Source: an uncultured Geobacteraceae bacterium (lineage in GTDB: Bacteria; Desulfobacterota; Desulfuromonadia; Desulfuromonadales; Geopsychrobacteraceae). From it: DNA of 20,141 bases. The DNA lies in NCBI GenBank assembly GCA_937958075.1, contig CALFFB010000025.1, forward strand, positions 1 through 20,141, given 5' to 3'. Below are positions 13,933-20,141 of this stretch, piece after piece. The stretch's first letter is position 1. Every line of letters begins with the position of its first letter. A model generated the notes under the pieces. The model ran no database searches. It saw only the letters and a program-made list of their open reading frames with translations, and was not told the DNA's origin. The position numbers and the translations under genes were made by a program.

Positions 13933-15396
13933 TTATTCATGACCATTGGTGACGAATAGACCTGAGCTGGGCGAATGCGTTGTGTTTGTTGCTGTGTGTG
14001 GAAGGGTTACCGTCACTTGGGTTCCCTGACCGACCTCACTGGTAACCTGGATGTGGCCACCATGATTTTGGATGAGTTCATACGAAATACTCAAACCCAG
14101 ACCCGTTCCCTTGCCGACCTCCTTGGTGGTGAAAAAAGGCTCAAAAATTCGTGGTAGTATCGCCGCCTGAATCCCTGTCCCGTTGTCAGTGACGGTGATT
14201 TTTATGGTGCTGCCATCAGCCTGGGTCGTCACCAGAATATGACCGTTTTCTTTGTCGATGGCATGAACTGCGTTGATCAGTAGGTTCACCAGAACCTGTT
14301 CGATCTGCTGGCGGCAGCAGTTGACGGGGGGAAGATTGTCCGCCAGCGTGCAGGTTAAGGTCGCCCGATATTTTATCTCATTGGCAACAATCGTTAGGGC
14401 CGAGGCAATACAGTCGTTGATATCTGCTGCTTCGGGGATTCCCTGATCGGCGCGAGAAAAGGTTTTCAAATTGCGCACGATGGTGCTGGTACGTTCAATC
14501 CCCTCGAGGGACTCGGAAATAATCTCGCGGCTGTCAGTCAGGAGAAAATCCAGTTTGGTTTCGTCACAAACAGGGCTGTCAGTGGAGTTCAGCACCCCTG
14601 CCTCATGTAGAGCGCGGCGCTGCTCAGTTATATAATTGTGAATCTTGTCAAGGTGTTTGCCCAGGGCCTGCAGGTTGCTTTTGACGAAACTGATGGGGTT
14701 GTTGATTTCGTGAGCAACGCCGGCGGCCAACTGCCCGATGGAGGCCATTTTTTCCTGCTGGAGCATGAACTTCTGATTTTTCTTGAGCCGTTCGTAGGCC
14801 TGCTGTTGGGCATCGATCAGACGACCGTTTTGCAGGGCAATGGCAGCCAGTTCACCGAACACCGTGGCAATTTCGGCGTCGCGGTCATTAAAATCACCAT
14901 TTTTGTTGGCCATCCCCATAATACCTACGGTTTTTCCCTCAATAACCAGTGGCGAAAACATGACGTTGCGTAAATCCATATGTCCGGATGGCATGTACTT
15001 AACCCACTCACTACCCATGAAGTCATTGCAATAGACCGCACAGTTACCATGGTAGGCGTCAGCGCGTAAACCGCGGATGGGCATCGGCAAATCCGGGTTG
15101 ACGGCACACTCAGCCCCACCATCCTCGAGAAAGAGAAGTTCATTTTCGCTGCCGTCCTCAGACAGCAGGGCGACATAGCCTGAAGTGGTGCCGATAGCTT
15201 TACAGCACTCGTCAAAAATGGTACGGGCCGATTCGGCAAAGCTGGTTTTGCTCAGAATGGCGCCAGCGCCATGGATAATCGTGCGCAGTTCAAGGTCCTT
15301 ACGCTGAAGCGCCAGTATGAGTTCTTCAGTGGTCGCTGATTTCAGATCAGTGTTGCTCCCTTGATAAAAATGAAGGATGTGATCGGATGATGGCAT
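13933..15396 (-). CDS. Soluble sensor histidine kinase with GAF domain
   Basis: 487 aa without membrane segments. An N-terminal GAF-like domain (about 45-195) is followed by a short coiled coil, the HisKA dimerisation domain with phospho-acceptor His229 (GQLAAGVAHEINNP), and a HATPase_c domain. The N box is QVLVNLLINAVHAI, then DNGTGI, FEPFFTTK and GKGTGLGLSI. The insert between H box and N box (about 250-300) is of the size seen in NtrB-like/4-helix kinases of this type. The GAF domain has many cysteines (Cys64, 65, 97, 119, 123), possibly relevant to redox or ligand sensing. No response regulator is adjacent. ATG 15396 has GGAG 9 nt upstream. Its upstream flank is the mobile island. Confidence 0.93.
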   Translation of the reverse strand: MPSSDHILHFYQGSNTDLKSATTEELILALQRKDLELRTIIHGAGAILSKTSFAESARTIFDECCKAIGTTSGYVALLSEDGSENELLFLEDGGAECAVNPDLPMPIRGLRADAYHGNCAVYCNDFMGSEWVKYMPSGHMDLRNVMFSPLVIEGKTVGIMGMANKNGDFNDRDAEIATVFGELAAIALQNGRLIDAQQQAYERLKKNQKFMLQQEKMASIGQLAAGVAHEINNPISFVKSNLQALGKHLDKIHNYITEQRRALHEAGVLNSTDSPVCDETKLDFLLTDSREIISESLEGIERTSTIVRNLKTFSRADQGIPEAADINDCIASALTIVANEIKYRATLTCTLADNLPPVNCCRQQIEQVLVNLLINAVHAIDKENGHILVTTQADGSTIKITVTDNGTGIQAAILPRIFEPFFTTKEVGKGTGLGLSISYELIQNHGGHIQVTSEVGQGTQVTVTLPHTATNTTHSPSSGLFVTNGHE

Positions 15397-15622
15397 GATG
15401 AAAATCTCCTTTGGCGCGGAAATCCCTGTCTTTAGATATGGAGAAAGAGCGCAATTCGGCAGTTCGGCACCTCTTTCATCCCATAGCCCTTATCAAGTCG
15501 CACAGCAACTTTCCTAAACACCATATTCTTGGGATACAGATCAGTAGTGTCCGGTTAAGAAGTTGCAAAGGCCCCAAACGGGCCTGTAAAGCATTTTGTG
15601 TAAACGGTCCGGAGTTGAATTG

Positions 15623-15877
15623 TCAGTAAACCGGCAAACGGCCCTCAAATATGATGGAGAATTGGTTCAGGGCCGCCTTCCAGTCTCTGATCGGCATCGT
15701 CCACTTTTTTGCAATATTATGCAACGCCAGATAGAGCCGTTTGCACATAGCGGCGTCATTGGGAAATGAGCCTCGGTTTTTGGTCACTTTGCGCAGTGAC
15801 ATATTCAACGATTCGATAGCATTGGTCGTGCAGATGACCTTGCGGATGTCCTTCAGGTAGGCAAAGAACGGAAAGAT
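15623..15877 (-). pseudogene. IS256-family transposase, C-terminal fragment
   Basis: About 84 residues matching the end of IS256/Mutator-type transposases: VICTTNAIESLNMSLRKVTK, NRGSFPND, KRLYLALHNIAKKWT and RDWKAALNQFSIIFEGR. The NAIES motif carries the final catalytic glutamate in this family. Everything N-terminal, roughly 300 residues, is missing; the fragment is joined in frame to the resolvase remnant at 15877/15878. The stretch 15545-15622 beyond the stop (TGTCCGGTTAAG…TTTTGTGTAAACGG) is probably the adjoining element end. It cannot transpose alone. Confidence 0.8.
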
Positions 15878-16098
15878 TCGCTCCCGGATAATTCCCCTTT
15901 CAAATTCTCCGATAGCGGCAAGAATATAGAATTGCAGACGGCCATAAATCGATGTCGTGTCGATCCCCTGGTCCAGCACCACCAGATCGACGTTTTTGAC
16001 CTCAAACTTTTGCACGATATTAGCGAGGTCCACAACGGATCGGGCGAGCGATCCAGTTTCTGTCCAGCTGTACTGACCCTTGCATAACCAACGCGCAT
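15878..16098 (-). pseudogene. Serine recombinase (resolvase/invertase) remnant, internally deleted and frameshifted
   Basis: ATG 16098 begins MRVGYARVSTAGQKLD, the classical start of the small serine recombinase catalytic domain with its nucleophile Ser in ARVSTAGQ. After QKLD the text jumps to what would be LDR-LARS-VVDLANIV, one base short, so the reading frame shifts near 16040. Frame 2 then continues NVDLVVLDQGIDT, LQFYILAAIGEFERGIIRER, typical of the rest of the domain, until the junction with the IS256 piece. About 45 residues are missing at the QKLD/RLD repeat. The DNA-binding C-terminal domain is absent, so it is certainly non-functional as a recombinase. Confidence 0.8.
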
Positions 16099-16206
16099 CC
16101 CTTTGTTCGTGACCGTCTCCTTTCTTGCCACAATAGCAACTCTTAAGGGAGTCATCATTTTATCCAGACTGAAGGGCTTGGCTCGGGATGCAGGAGAAAA
16201 GAACCC

Positions 16207-16235
16207 TTGCAGTGAACACGATGAAACGCTATCCT
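16207..16235 (+). promoter_or_regulatory. Promoter of the TumE-like toxin-antitoxin operon
   Basis: TTGCAG (16207-16212) and TATCCT (16230-16235) at exact 17-bp spacing give a plausible sigma70 promoter. The expected start near 16242 lies inside the palindrome at 16235-16251, about 30 nt before the TTG start codon. Confidence 0.5.
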
Positions 16236-16251
16236 TATCATCACATGATAA
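16235..16251. promoter_or_regulatory. Palindromic operator of the toxin-antitoxin operon
   Basis: TTATCAT-CAC-ATGATAA is a perfect 7-bp dyad with a 3-nt spacer. It overlaps the end of the -10 element and the expected transcription start. This is the standard geometry for autorepression, probably by the winged-helix partner encoded second in the operon. Confidence 0.55.
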
Positions 16252-16272
16252 CAATCAAGAAAGAGTGATCCA

Positions 16273-16623
16273 TTGAGTAATGTTGATCTCGAAGCCCTGC
16301 TGAATCTGAACGATGAAGTCTTCCCGATGGAAAATGGGTGTTGGACAAAATTCGAGGCTTACCGGGTCGAACCGAGCGAGCAAATCCCTCATGGGATCAG
16401 TTATAGCCTGACTCTTCACGATAAAAACAACAGGCGGGTTATCGGTTTCGACAACGCTCACGCAGTCAAACCGAAACGGAAAAAATATGGCGCTCGAAAG
16501 ATGACCTGGGACCATAAGCATCAGCAGGAGAAAGTTTTTTCTTACGAATTTGAATCAGCCGGACAACTTCTCGTGGATTTCTGGGAAGCTGTCGAAGCGT
16601 ATCTGGGAGAAGGTCATGCCTAA
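16273..16623 (+). CDS. Putative toxin, TumE/DUF6516-like
   Basis: 116 aa beginning at TTG 16273, with a purine-rich AAGAAAGAG about 7 nt upstream. The pattern NGCWTKFEAYRVEPSEQIPHGISYSLTLHDKNN, then a basic stretch KPKRKKYGARKMTWDHKHQ, then YEFESAGQLLVDFWEAVEAYL, matches my recollection of the DUF6516/TumE toxin family, found with HVO_A0114-type antitoxins. The mode of action is not certain to me. It overlaps the next gene by 8 bp, which implies coupled translation. The weak TTG start may keep toxin output low, as the toxin gene comes first, the reverse of the usual antitoxin-first order. Confidence 0.7.
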   Translation: MSNVDLEALLNLNDEVFPMENGCWTKFEAYRVEPSEQIPHGISYSLTLHDKNNRRVIGFDNAHAVKPKRKKYGARKMTWDHKHQQEKVFSYEFESAGQLLVDFWEAVEAYLGEGHA

Positions 16624-16990
16624 AAATGTGTTTAAAATCGGCATAATGACGAGAGAGGATTACAAGCAGAGAAGTATTGCCATTGCCAAGGGCGAATATG
16701 TTCCCCAAAGCAATGAACCGAAAATCTGGTTTGAATCACTCCAATCCATGGCCCAAGTGCTCAGCAGTGAAAACCAGCGATTACTGCAGCTGATTATAGA
16801 CAAGCATCCCCAATCGTTGAGGGAACTTGAAGAGCTGTCGGGGAGATCCACCAGCAATCTCTCCAGGACGCTGAAGACCATGGCGAACTATGGGATCATC
16901 GAGCTTGAAAAGAATAAGCGGCAAGTTGTTCCAAGAGTCAAAGCCTCTGATTTCCAGGTGGAGTTTGGGCTCAAGAGACACGCTCATTGA
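16616..16990 (+). CDS. Winged-helix DNA-binding protein, HVO_A0114-like putative antitoxin
   Basis: 124 aa from ATG 16616, which overlaps the end of the toxin gene by 8 bp and has GGGAGAAGG 4-5 nt upstream. A MarR/ArsR-like winged helix-turn-helix spans about 50-115: LQLIIDKHPQSLRELEEL, SGRSTSNLSRTLKTMANYG and IIELEKNKRQVVPRVKASDF. The N-terminal ~50 residues (IGIMTREDYKQRSIAIAKG) are the region that presumably contacts the toxin. Role inferred: neutralises the first-gene product and represses the operon via 16235-16251. It is followed by a strong terminator, so the operon is just these two genes. Confidence 0.75.
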   Translation: MPKNVFKIGIMTREDYKQRSIAIAKGEYVPQSNEPKIWFESLQSMAQVLSSENQRLLQLIIDKHPQSLRELEELSGRSTSNLSRTLKTMANYGIIELEKNKRQVVPRVKASDFQVEFGLKRHAH

Positions 16991-17025
16991 CGATTCTTTT
17001 TTAAGTGAGTGATATCAAAGCAACC

Positions 17026-17064
17026 AAGGGCCATTCGACAAAAAGTCAGATGGCCCTTTCTTTT
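17026..17064 (+). terminator. Intrinsic terminator of the TumE-like operon
   Basis: AAGGGCCAT (17026-17034) pairs with ATGGCCCTT (17050-17058), a 9-bp stem with a 15-nt loop, followed by TCTTTT. It lies 36 nt after the antitoxin stop and is the clearest intrinsic terminator in the window. The rest of 16991-17164 shows nothing else. Confidence 0.85.
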
Positions 17065-17164
17065 AACCCAGGGATTATAGAATTTACGCACGCAGACCAA
17101 ACTCACCTCTTCAAGTAAAGCAGGATGATTAATAAGATGCGGTCAGCGGCATACAGGAAGAATT

Positions 17165-17491
17165 TTATGCTTCCAATAACCGCCGTTGCAAAAGGGATTG
17201 CATGTCGCGGCGACCATCGACAATCAGAAAAACATAGACGTTCTTGCTCGAAACTCTGTAGATGATGCGGTAGGGTTTGAAGAAAATCTCACGGTAATCG
17301 CGGATACCAAGTGCCAACAATTCCTTAGGAAAAGTGCCTCTCTCTGGAAATTCGGAAAGCCCGGTGAAGATCGATTCTATCTTGTCCAGGACATGGTTCG
17401 CTTTCTCCGGCATGTCGTGCAGGGAGATATATTCGTAAAGCTCCTCAAGGTCGCGTGTTGTGTCATAAGTCAAAAGGACTTTGAAGGGCAT
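17165..17491 (-). CDS. ParE/RelE-superfamily toxin
   Basis: 108 aa from ATG 17491 (MPFKVLLTYD); the longer reading to 17521 would add ten residues lying over the antitoxin gene. The pattern matches RelE/ParE plasmid-stabilisation toxins: TRDLEELYEYI near the start, AANHVLDKI-like helix, FPERGTFPKEL, then IRDYREIFFKPYRIIYRV and VYVFLIVDGRRDMQSLLQRRL, the last corresponding to the conserved strand and C-terminal helix. Known roles are mRNA cleavage at the ribosome (RelE) or gyrase poisoning (ParE); the IFFKPYRIIYR signature is nearer the ParE side. The start codon overlaps the antitoxin stop by one base (TGATG). Confidence 0.85.
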   Translation of the reverse strand: MPFKVLLTYDTTRDLEELYEYISLHDMPEKANHVLDKIESIFTGLSEFPERGTFPKELLALGIRDYREIFFKPYRIIYRVSSKNVYVFLIVDGRRDMQSLLQRRLLEA

Positions 17492-17766
17492 CAGCTGGAC
17501 TGCCGTCCTTCGCGGAGACACTTGATCACGTCGGTCGCAGGCTGAACCTTGCCCTCCTCGACTTGTCTGTTGCCAAGCGCCAGGACTTTCAAAAGCGCCA
17601 TAGTCTCCTGGGTCTGTTCATAGCTTTCGATATCCTGCATGACGACCTTGGCTTCGCCGTTCTGGGTAATGATGAGCGGTTCTCGTTGCTCACCAAAATT
17701 CCGCACGATTTCGGCAGCATGAGCCTTCAGATAGCTGATTGGCTTGATCTGACTGGAAAGTTTCAT
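17491..17766 (-). CDS. Phd/YefM-family antitoxin
   Basis: 91 aa. The N-terminal Phd/YefM DNA-binding fold is recognisable: MKLSSQIKPISYLKAHAAEIV, GEQREPLIITQNGEAKVVM and DIESYEQTQETMALLKVL. The remainder (QVEEGKVQPATDVIKCLREG) is the flexible, toxin-binding tail. ATG 17766 has AAGGAGGG about 7 nt upstream. It is first in the pair, upstream of the ParE/RelE-like toxin, and together they should autoregulate the promoter at 17796-17825. Confidence 0.88.
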   Translation of the reverse strand: MKLSSQIKPISYLKAHAAEIVRNFGEQREPLIITQNGEAKVVMQDIESYEQTQETMALLKVLALGNRQVEEGKVQPATDVIKCLREGRQSS

Positions 17767-17795
17767 GGTGTGTCCCTCCTTCTCAGGAATGACTG

Positions 17796-17825
17796 AATAT
17801 AGTCCTTAAACAGGTCAGCCGTCAA
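17796..17825 (-). promoter_or_regulatory. Promoter of the Phd/YefM-ParE pair
   Basis: On the minus strand, TTGACG (17825-17820) and TATATT (17801-17796) are separated by 18 bp. The -10 lies in a partial dyad, GACT…AGTC (17791-17804), which could be the operator. It is 30 bp before the antitoxin start. Confidence 0.5.
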
Positions 17826-17910
17826 CATTGAAGACAAAATTACTTCATGGTTTCATACCACTACTGTCTCACAAATAGATCAATAAAAAGGATGGCTTAG
17901 AACGTACCTG

Positions 17911-17919
17911 TGTTATAAT
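17911..17919 (+). promoter_or_regulatory. Extended -10 promoter of the IS4-like transposase
   Basis: TGTTATAAT is a perfect extended -10 (TGnTATAAT) with no good -35, 41 bp before the transposase start. It is followed by the strong SD AGGAGG at 17948-17953. Confidence 0.45.
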
Positions 17920-17960
17920 GATTTCGCCAAAAACACATTAATAACAGGAGGTTCTAAGCC

Positions 17961-18497
17961 ATGGCACATTGTAACACTGTTCTTTCTCAAATAGTACGAA
18001 TTTTGCCGAGACATGAATTTGAGTCCCTGGCCAGCAAACATCATGTTGGTCAAAAATTTCGGTCCTTTTCCCGCTGGACTCAGTTCATTGCCCTGCTCTC
18101 AGCGCAGCTGACGGGTCGTGACAGTCTGCGGGACATTGTGGATAACTTCTCAGCTCAAGCCGGAAAGCTCTACCATCTTGGGATCAAGTCGTTCAGCCGA
18201 GCGACTTTAAGCCGTGCCAACGAACAGCAACCCCATCGGATGTATGAGGAGCTATTCCATCGCCTGCTGGGACGTTGCCAAACCCTGGCACCACGGAACA
18301 AGAGGTTCAAATTCAAGGAATCAGCAAAACTTTATCTGCTTGATGCCACCATGATCGACCTGACCCTGTCACTGTTCCCCTGGGCGAAATATCGCAAAAG
18401 CAAGGGGGCTGCCAAGTTGCACATCGGACTGGATGCCGCTACATTTTATTCTTGCTCAAACGGTTTTATGCTGCTAATTTTCGCACGATCTACATAA
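17961..18497 (+). pseudogene. IS4-family transposase (DUF4372 type), C-terminally truncated
   Basis: The N-terminal part is well preserved: the DUF4372 domain (SFSRWTQFIALLSAQLTGRDSLRDI, ATLSRANEQQPHRMYEEL) followed by the first catalytic motif LYLLDATMIDLTLSLFPWAK with Asp128, and YRKSKGAAKLHIGLD. Family resemblance stops at residue 158 (nt about 18434); the last 20 codons are unrelated and end at TAA. The second Asp, the Glu and roughly half of a normal 350-400 residue transposase are missing. The left end of the element is probably near 17860 (CTACTGTCTCACAAATAGATC). The right end is not identifiable; GATCTA at 18487 is a weak partial mirror of the left end. Confidence 0.82.
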
Positions 18498-18566
18498 GTA
18501 CAGACTCCATTAACCACACCAGACAGGTCATGATTGTTTCTTTGAGGGGGATCGTCTTACCACTGT

Positions 18567-18587
18567 GTTGCCGCTGCTGCCGGCAAC
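18567..18587. repeat. Inverted repeat upstream of the right-edge histidine kinase
   Basis: GTTGCCG (18567-18573) and CGGCAAC (18581-18587) form a 7-bp dyad with a 7-nt spacer, 55 bp before the kinase start codon. It may be an operator or a leader hairpin; no promoter elements are convincing nearby. Confidence 0.3.
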
Positions 18588-18641
18588 CACCTGCCGTAGA
18601 TTCTTCTCGCCAGACCAGTACAGTTTCGCAAGGAATGCAGG

Positions 18642-20141
18642 ATGGCGGTATACAGCTACAACAAAACTTTCCGGCGCATTATTGTCGCCATTCTTCTTTT
18701 CTCCGGTCTGTTGCTCGGCGGTTTCTGGATTCATCGGGAAATCCAGTATCACAATGCAACCCTCCAGCAGGTGCAGGATGACTATGTCGACCTGCGGAAA
18801 TCCGAAGTCAAAACCATCATCGATGAGCTGATCAACGAAATTGAGTTCCACAAGGCGGAAGTCGAAACCCACCTGAAGAAGAACATCGGCGAGCAGGTGC
18901 GCCTTGCCCTGCGCATCGCCCACACCCTTTATCGGGAACGCGGCGACAAAAGCGAAGAAGACGTTAAAAACCAGATTATCATGACCCTGATGGCGATGCG
19001 TTTTTTCGATGGCCGGGGCTATTACTGGATCCACGACCTTGATCACACTCTGATCGCCCACCCCTACCGACAGCTGGCAATAGGCCAAAGCGACCTGTTC
19101 TTCCAGGACACGCGGGGCAACCTCGTTGTTCAGGATTTCATCCGGACGGCCCTGGACAACCCTGACGGTGGCTTTGTCAGCTATGACTGGATCAATCCCC
19201 AGGACCACAATTATTACAGCACCACCGTTGAAGAGCAGAAAAAGATCGCCTTCGTTCAGCTCTTCAAGCCCTACAACTGGGTCATCGGGGTCGCGGAATA
19301 TGTCAATGACGTCACGGTCCAAACGCAAGAGTCCATGATCGAGCGTATTGCCCAGGTCCGTTATGGCGAAGCGGGGTACATCTTCAACCATACCCGCGAC
19401 GGCTTCTGCCTGAATCATATCGAGCCGGACAATATCGGCCGGAGCCGCTGGGAGCTGCGCGATGCCGCCGGCATGAAGATTGTTCAGGAGCTGGATCGTG
19501 TCGGCAGACAGCCTGGTGGTGGTTTTCTGGAGTACCATGCGTCCATCGATCCCCGGACTGATTTGCCGGCAAAAAAACTCAGCTACGTCCGCTCGGTGGA
19601 TGACTGGGGATGGGTTTTGGGTGGCGGAATTTACCTGGAAGATATCGAACAGCAGATTGCCAAACTGCAGGCCGACATGACCCGGCAATTGCACGCCAAC
19701 CTCTGGATCGCCGTTACGGCCCTGCTTCTGACCCTGGTCCTGGTCTATTTTGTTGTGCGTGAGTTTATGGCCTGGCTCTCCCATGAACTGGGGTATCTGA
19801 CAACCAGGGATGCCACCGGCGCCATCGCTGCCATTGACCTTGACCGGTTCCGCATCAGGGAGCTGCGCGAAGTCGCCACGGAACTTGGTCAACACCAGCA
19901 ACAAAGCAGACAGCTGGAAGTCTTCCTGCGACAACGCAATGCCGCCCTGGAACAATTCAACTACACCGTTTCCCATGAGCTGAAAACGCCGCTGGTCACG
20001 ACCGAAAGCTTTCTCGGCATGCTGGAATACGATCTTGAGCGGGGGAACCGTCAGCATATTCCAAAAAATATCGGCTTTATCCGGTCAGCGGTGCGGCGGA
20101 TGAATCAATTGCTCGATGGCTTGTCGAAGATGTATCATACC
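18642..20141 (+). CDS. Membrane sensor histidine kinase with tandem Cache domains (3' end beyond window)
   Basis: 500 codons are visible, open to the window edge. ATG 18642 has AAGGA 8 nt upstream. TM1 lies about 13-30. A periplasmic region of roughly 320 residues contains two Cache_2-like repeats. The first has MRFFDGRGYYWIHDLDHTLI, DNPDGGFVSYDW and PYNWVIGVAEYVNDV; the second has RYGEAGYIFNHTRDG, PGGGFLEYHA and DDWGWVLGGGIYLEDI. TM2 is about 354-372, then a linker/HAMP-like coil, then HisKA with phospho-acceptor His445 (YTVSHELKTPL). The ATPase domain would lie to the right of the window. Such kinases sense small extracytoplasmic metabolites. A 509-codon ORF on the opposite strand is its shadow. 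The truncated IS4 element lies just upstream and may have replaced its original promoter region. Confidence 0.93.
   Translation, partial: MAVYSYNKTFRRIIVAILLFSGLLLGGFWIHREIQYHNATLQQVQDDYVDLRKSEVKTIIDELINEIEFHKAEVETHLKKNIGEQVRLALRIAHTLYRERGDKSEEDVKNQIIMTLMAMRFFDGRGYYWIHDLDHTLIAHPYRQLAIGQSDLFFQDTRGNLVVQDFIRTALDNPDGGFVSYDWINPQDHNYYSTTVEEQKKIAFVQLFKPYNWVIGVAEYVNDVTVQTQESMIERIAQVRYGEAGYIFNHTRDGFCLNHIEPDNIGRSRWELRDAAGMKIVQELDRVGRQPGGGFLEYHASIDPRTDLPAKKLSYVRSVDDWGWVLGGGIYLEDIEQQIAKLQADMTRQLHANLWIAVTALLLTLVLVYFVVREFMAWLSHELGYLTTRDATGAIAAIDLDRFRIRELREVATELGQHQQQSRQLEVFLRQRNAALEQFNYTVSHELKTPLVTTESFLGMLEYDLERGNRQHIPKNIGFIRSAVRRMNQLLDGLSKMYHT

Noticed and set aside
15542..17866. CAGTAGTG (15542-15549) mirrored as CACTACTG (17859-17866), a possible pair of element ends
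   Set aside because: Only 8 bp, and the sequence next to each copy diverges at once (TGTCCGG versus TCTCAC). Two different IS remnants adjoin, so chance or unrelated ends are more likely.
18487..18510. Right inverted repeat of the IS4 element
   Set aside because: Only TAGATC and a few scattered bases match the presumed left end, not enough to define a terminus.
18528..20057. 509-codon open frame on the minus strand
   Set aside because: It is the shadow of the Cache histidine kinase on the plus strand, whose TM, Cache and HisKA motifs are clear. The shadow shows no family motif and has no SD.

Overview
This 20.1 kb window is bacterial chromosome with moderate-to-high GC and compact, mostly housekeeping gene content. 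The repertoire (a long HflX of 545 residues, a tripartite TRAP carboxylate transporter, Cache-domain chemoreceptors, soluble GAF histidine kinases, a tandem Bfd-like protein) suggests a Gram-negative, probably anaerobic deltaproteobacterium of the Desulfuromonas/Geobacter/Pelobacter kind. That placement is inference from gene types; no rRNA or other phylogenetic marker is present.

Region 1 (1-5950, minus strand): the first 14 codons of an exported protein at the left edge, then hflX (GTPase), fabI (enoyl-ACP reductase) with a hairpin terminator, and a TRAP operon transcribed dctP-dctQ-dctM. A 12-bp stem hairpin lies directly after dctP, the usual place for a signal that keeps binding protein in excess over permease. 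The binding protein resembles the 2-oxoacid (TakP-like) class.

Region 2 (6242-8295, plus strand): leuC-leuD, the two subunits of isopropylmalate isomerase, joined by a one-base stop/start overlap and convergent with the next operon.

Region 3 (8306-10846, minus strand): a small protein with two Bfd-like four-cysteine [2Fe-2S] motifs followed by a Cache-domain chemoreceptor. Upstream lies a compact unit with a good sigma70-type promoter, about 200 nt of transcript containing a 20-codon ORF, and a 9-bp hairpin. It could be a small RNA, a small-protein gene or a regulatory leader.

Region 4 (10980-15396): a secreted cupin in which a leucine replaces the usual metal-binding glutamate, a cytosine deaminase of the yeast Fcy1 type (plus strand), a PA-domain M28 peptidase lipoprotein, and a soluble GAF histidine kinase.

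Region 5 (about 15540-18500): a small mobile-DNA island between two histidine kinase genes. It holds an ORF fusing a decayed serine resolvase to the C-terminal piece of an IS256-family transposase; a TumE/DUF6516-like plus HVO_A0114-like toxin-antitoxin operon with promoter, palindromic operator and terminator; a Phd/YefM-ParE/RelE toxin-antitoxin pair; and a 3'-truncated IS4-family transposase.

Region 6 (18642-20141, plus strand): a membrane histidine kinase with two periplasmic Cache-like repeats, running off the right edge. No rRNA, tRNA or CRISPR array was seen.
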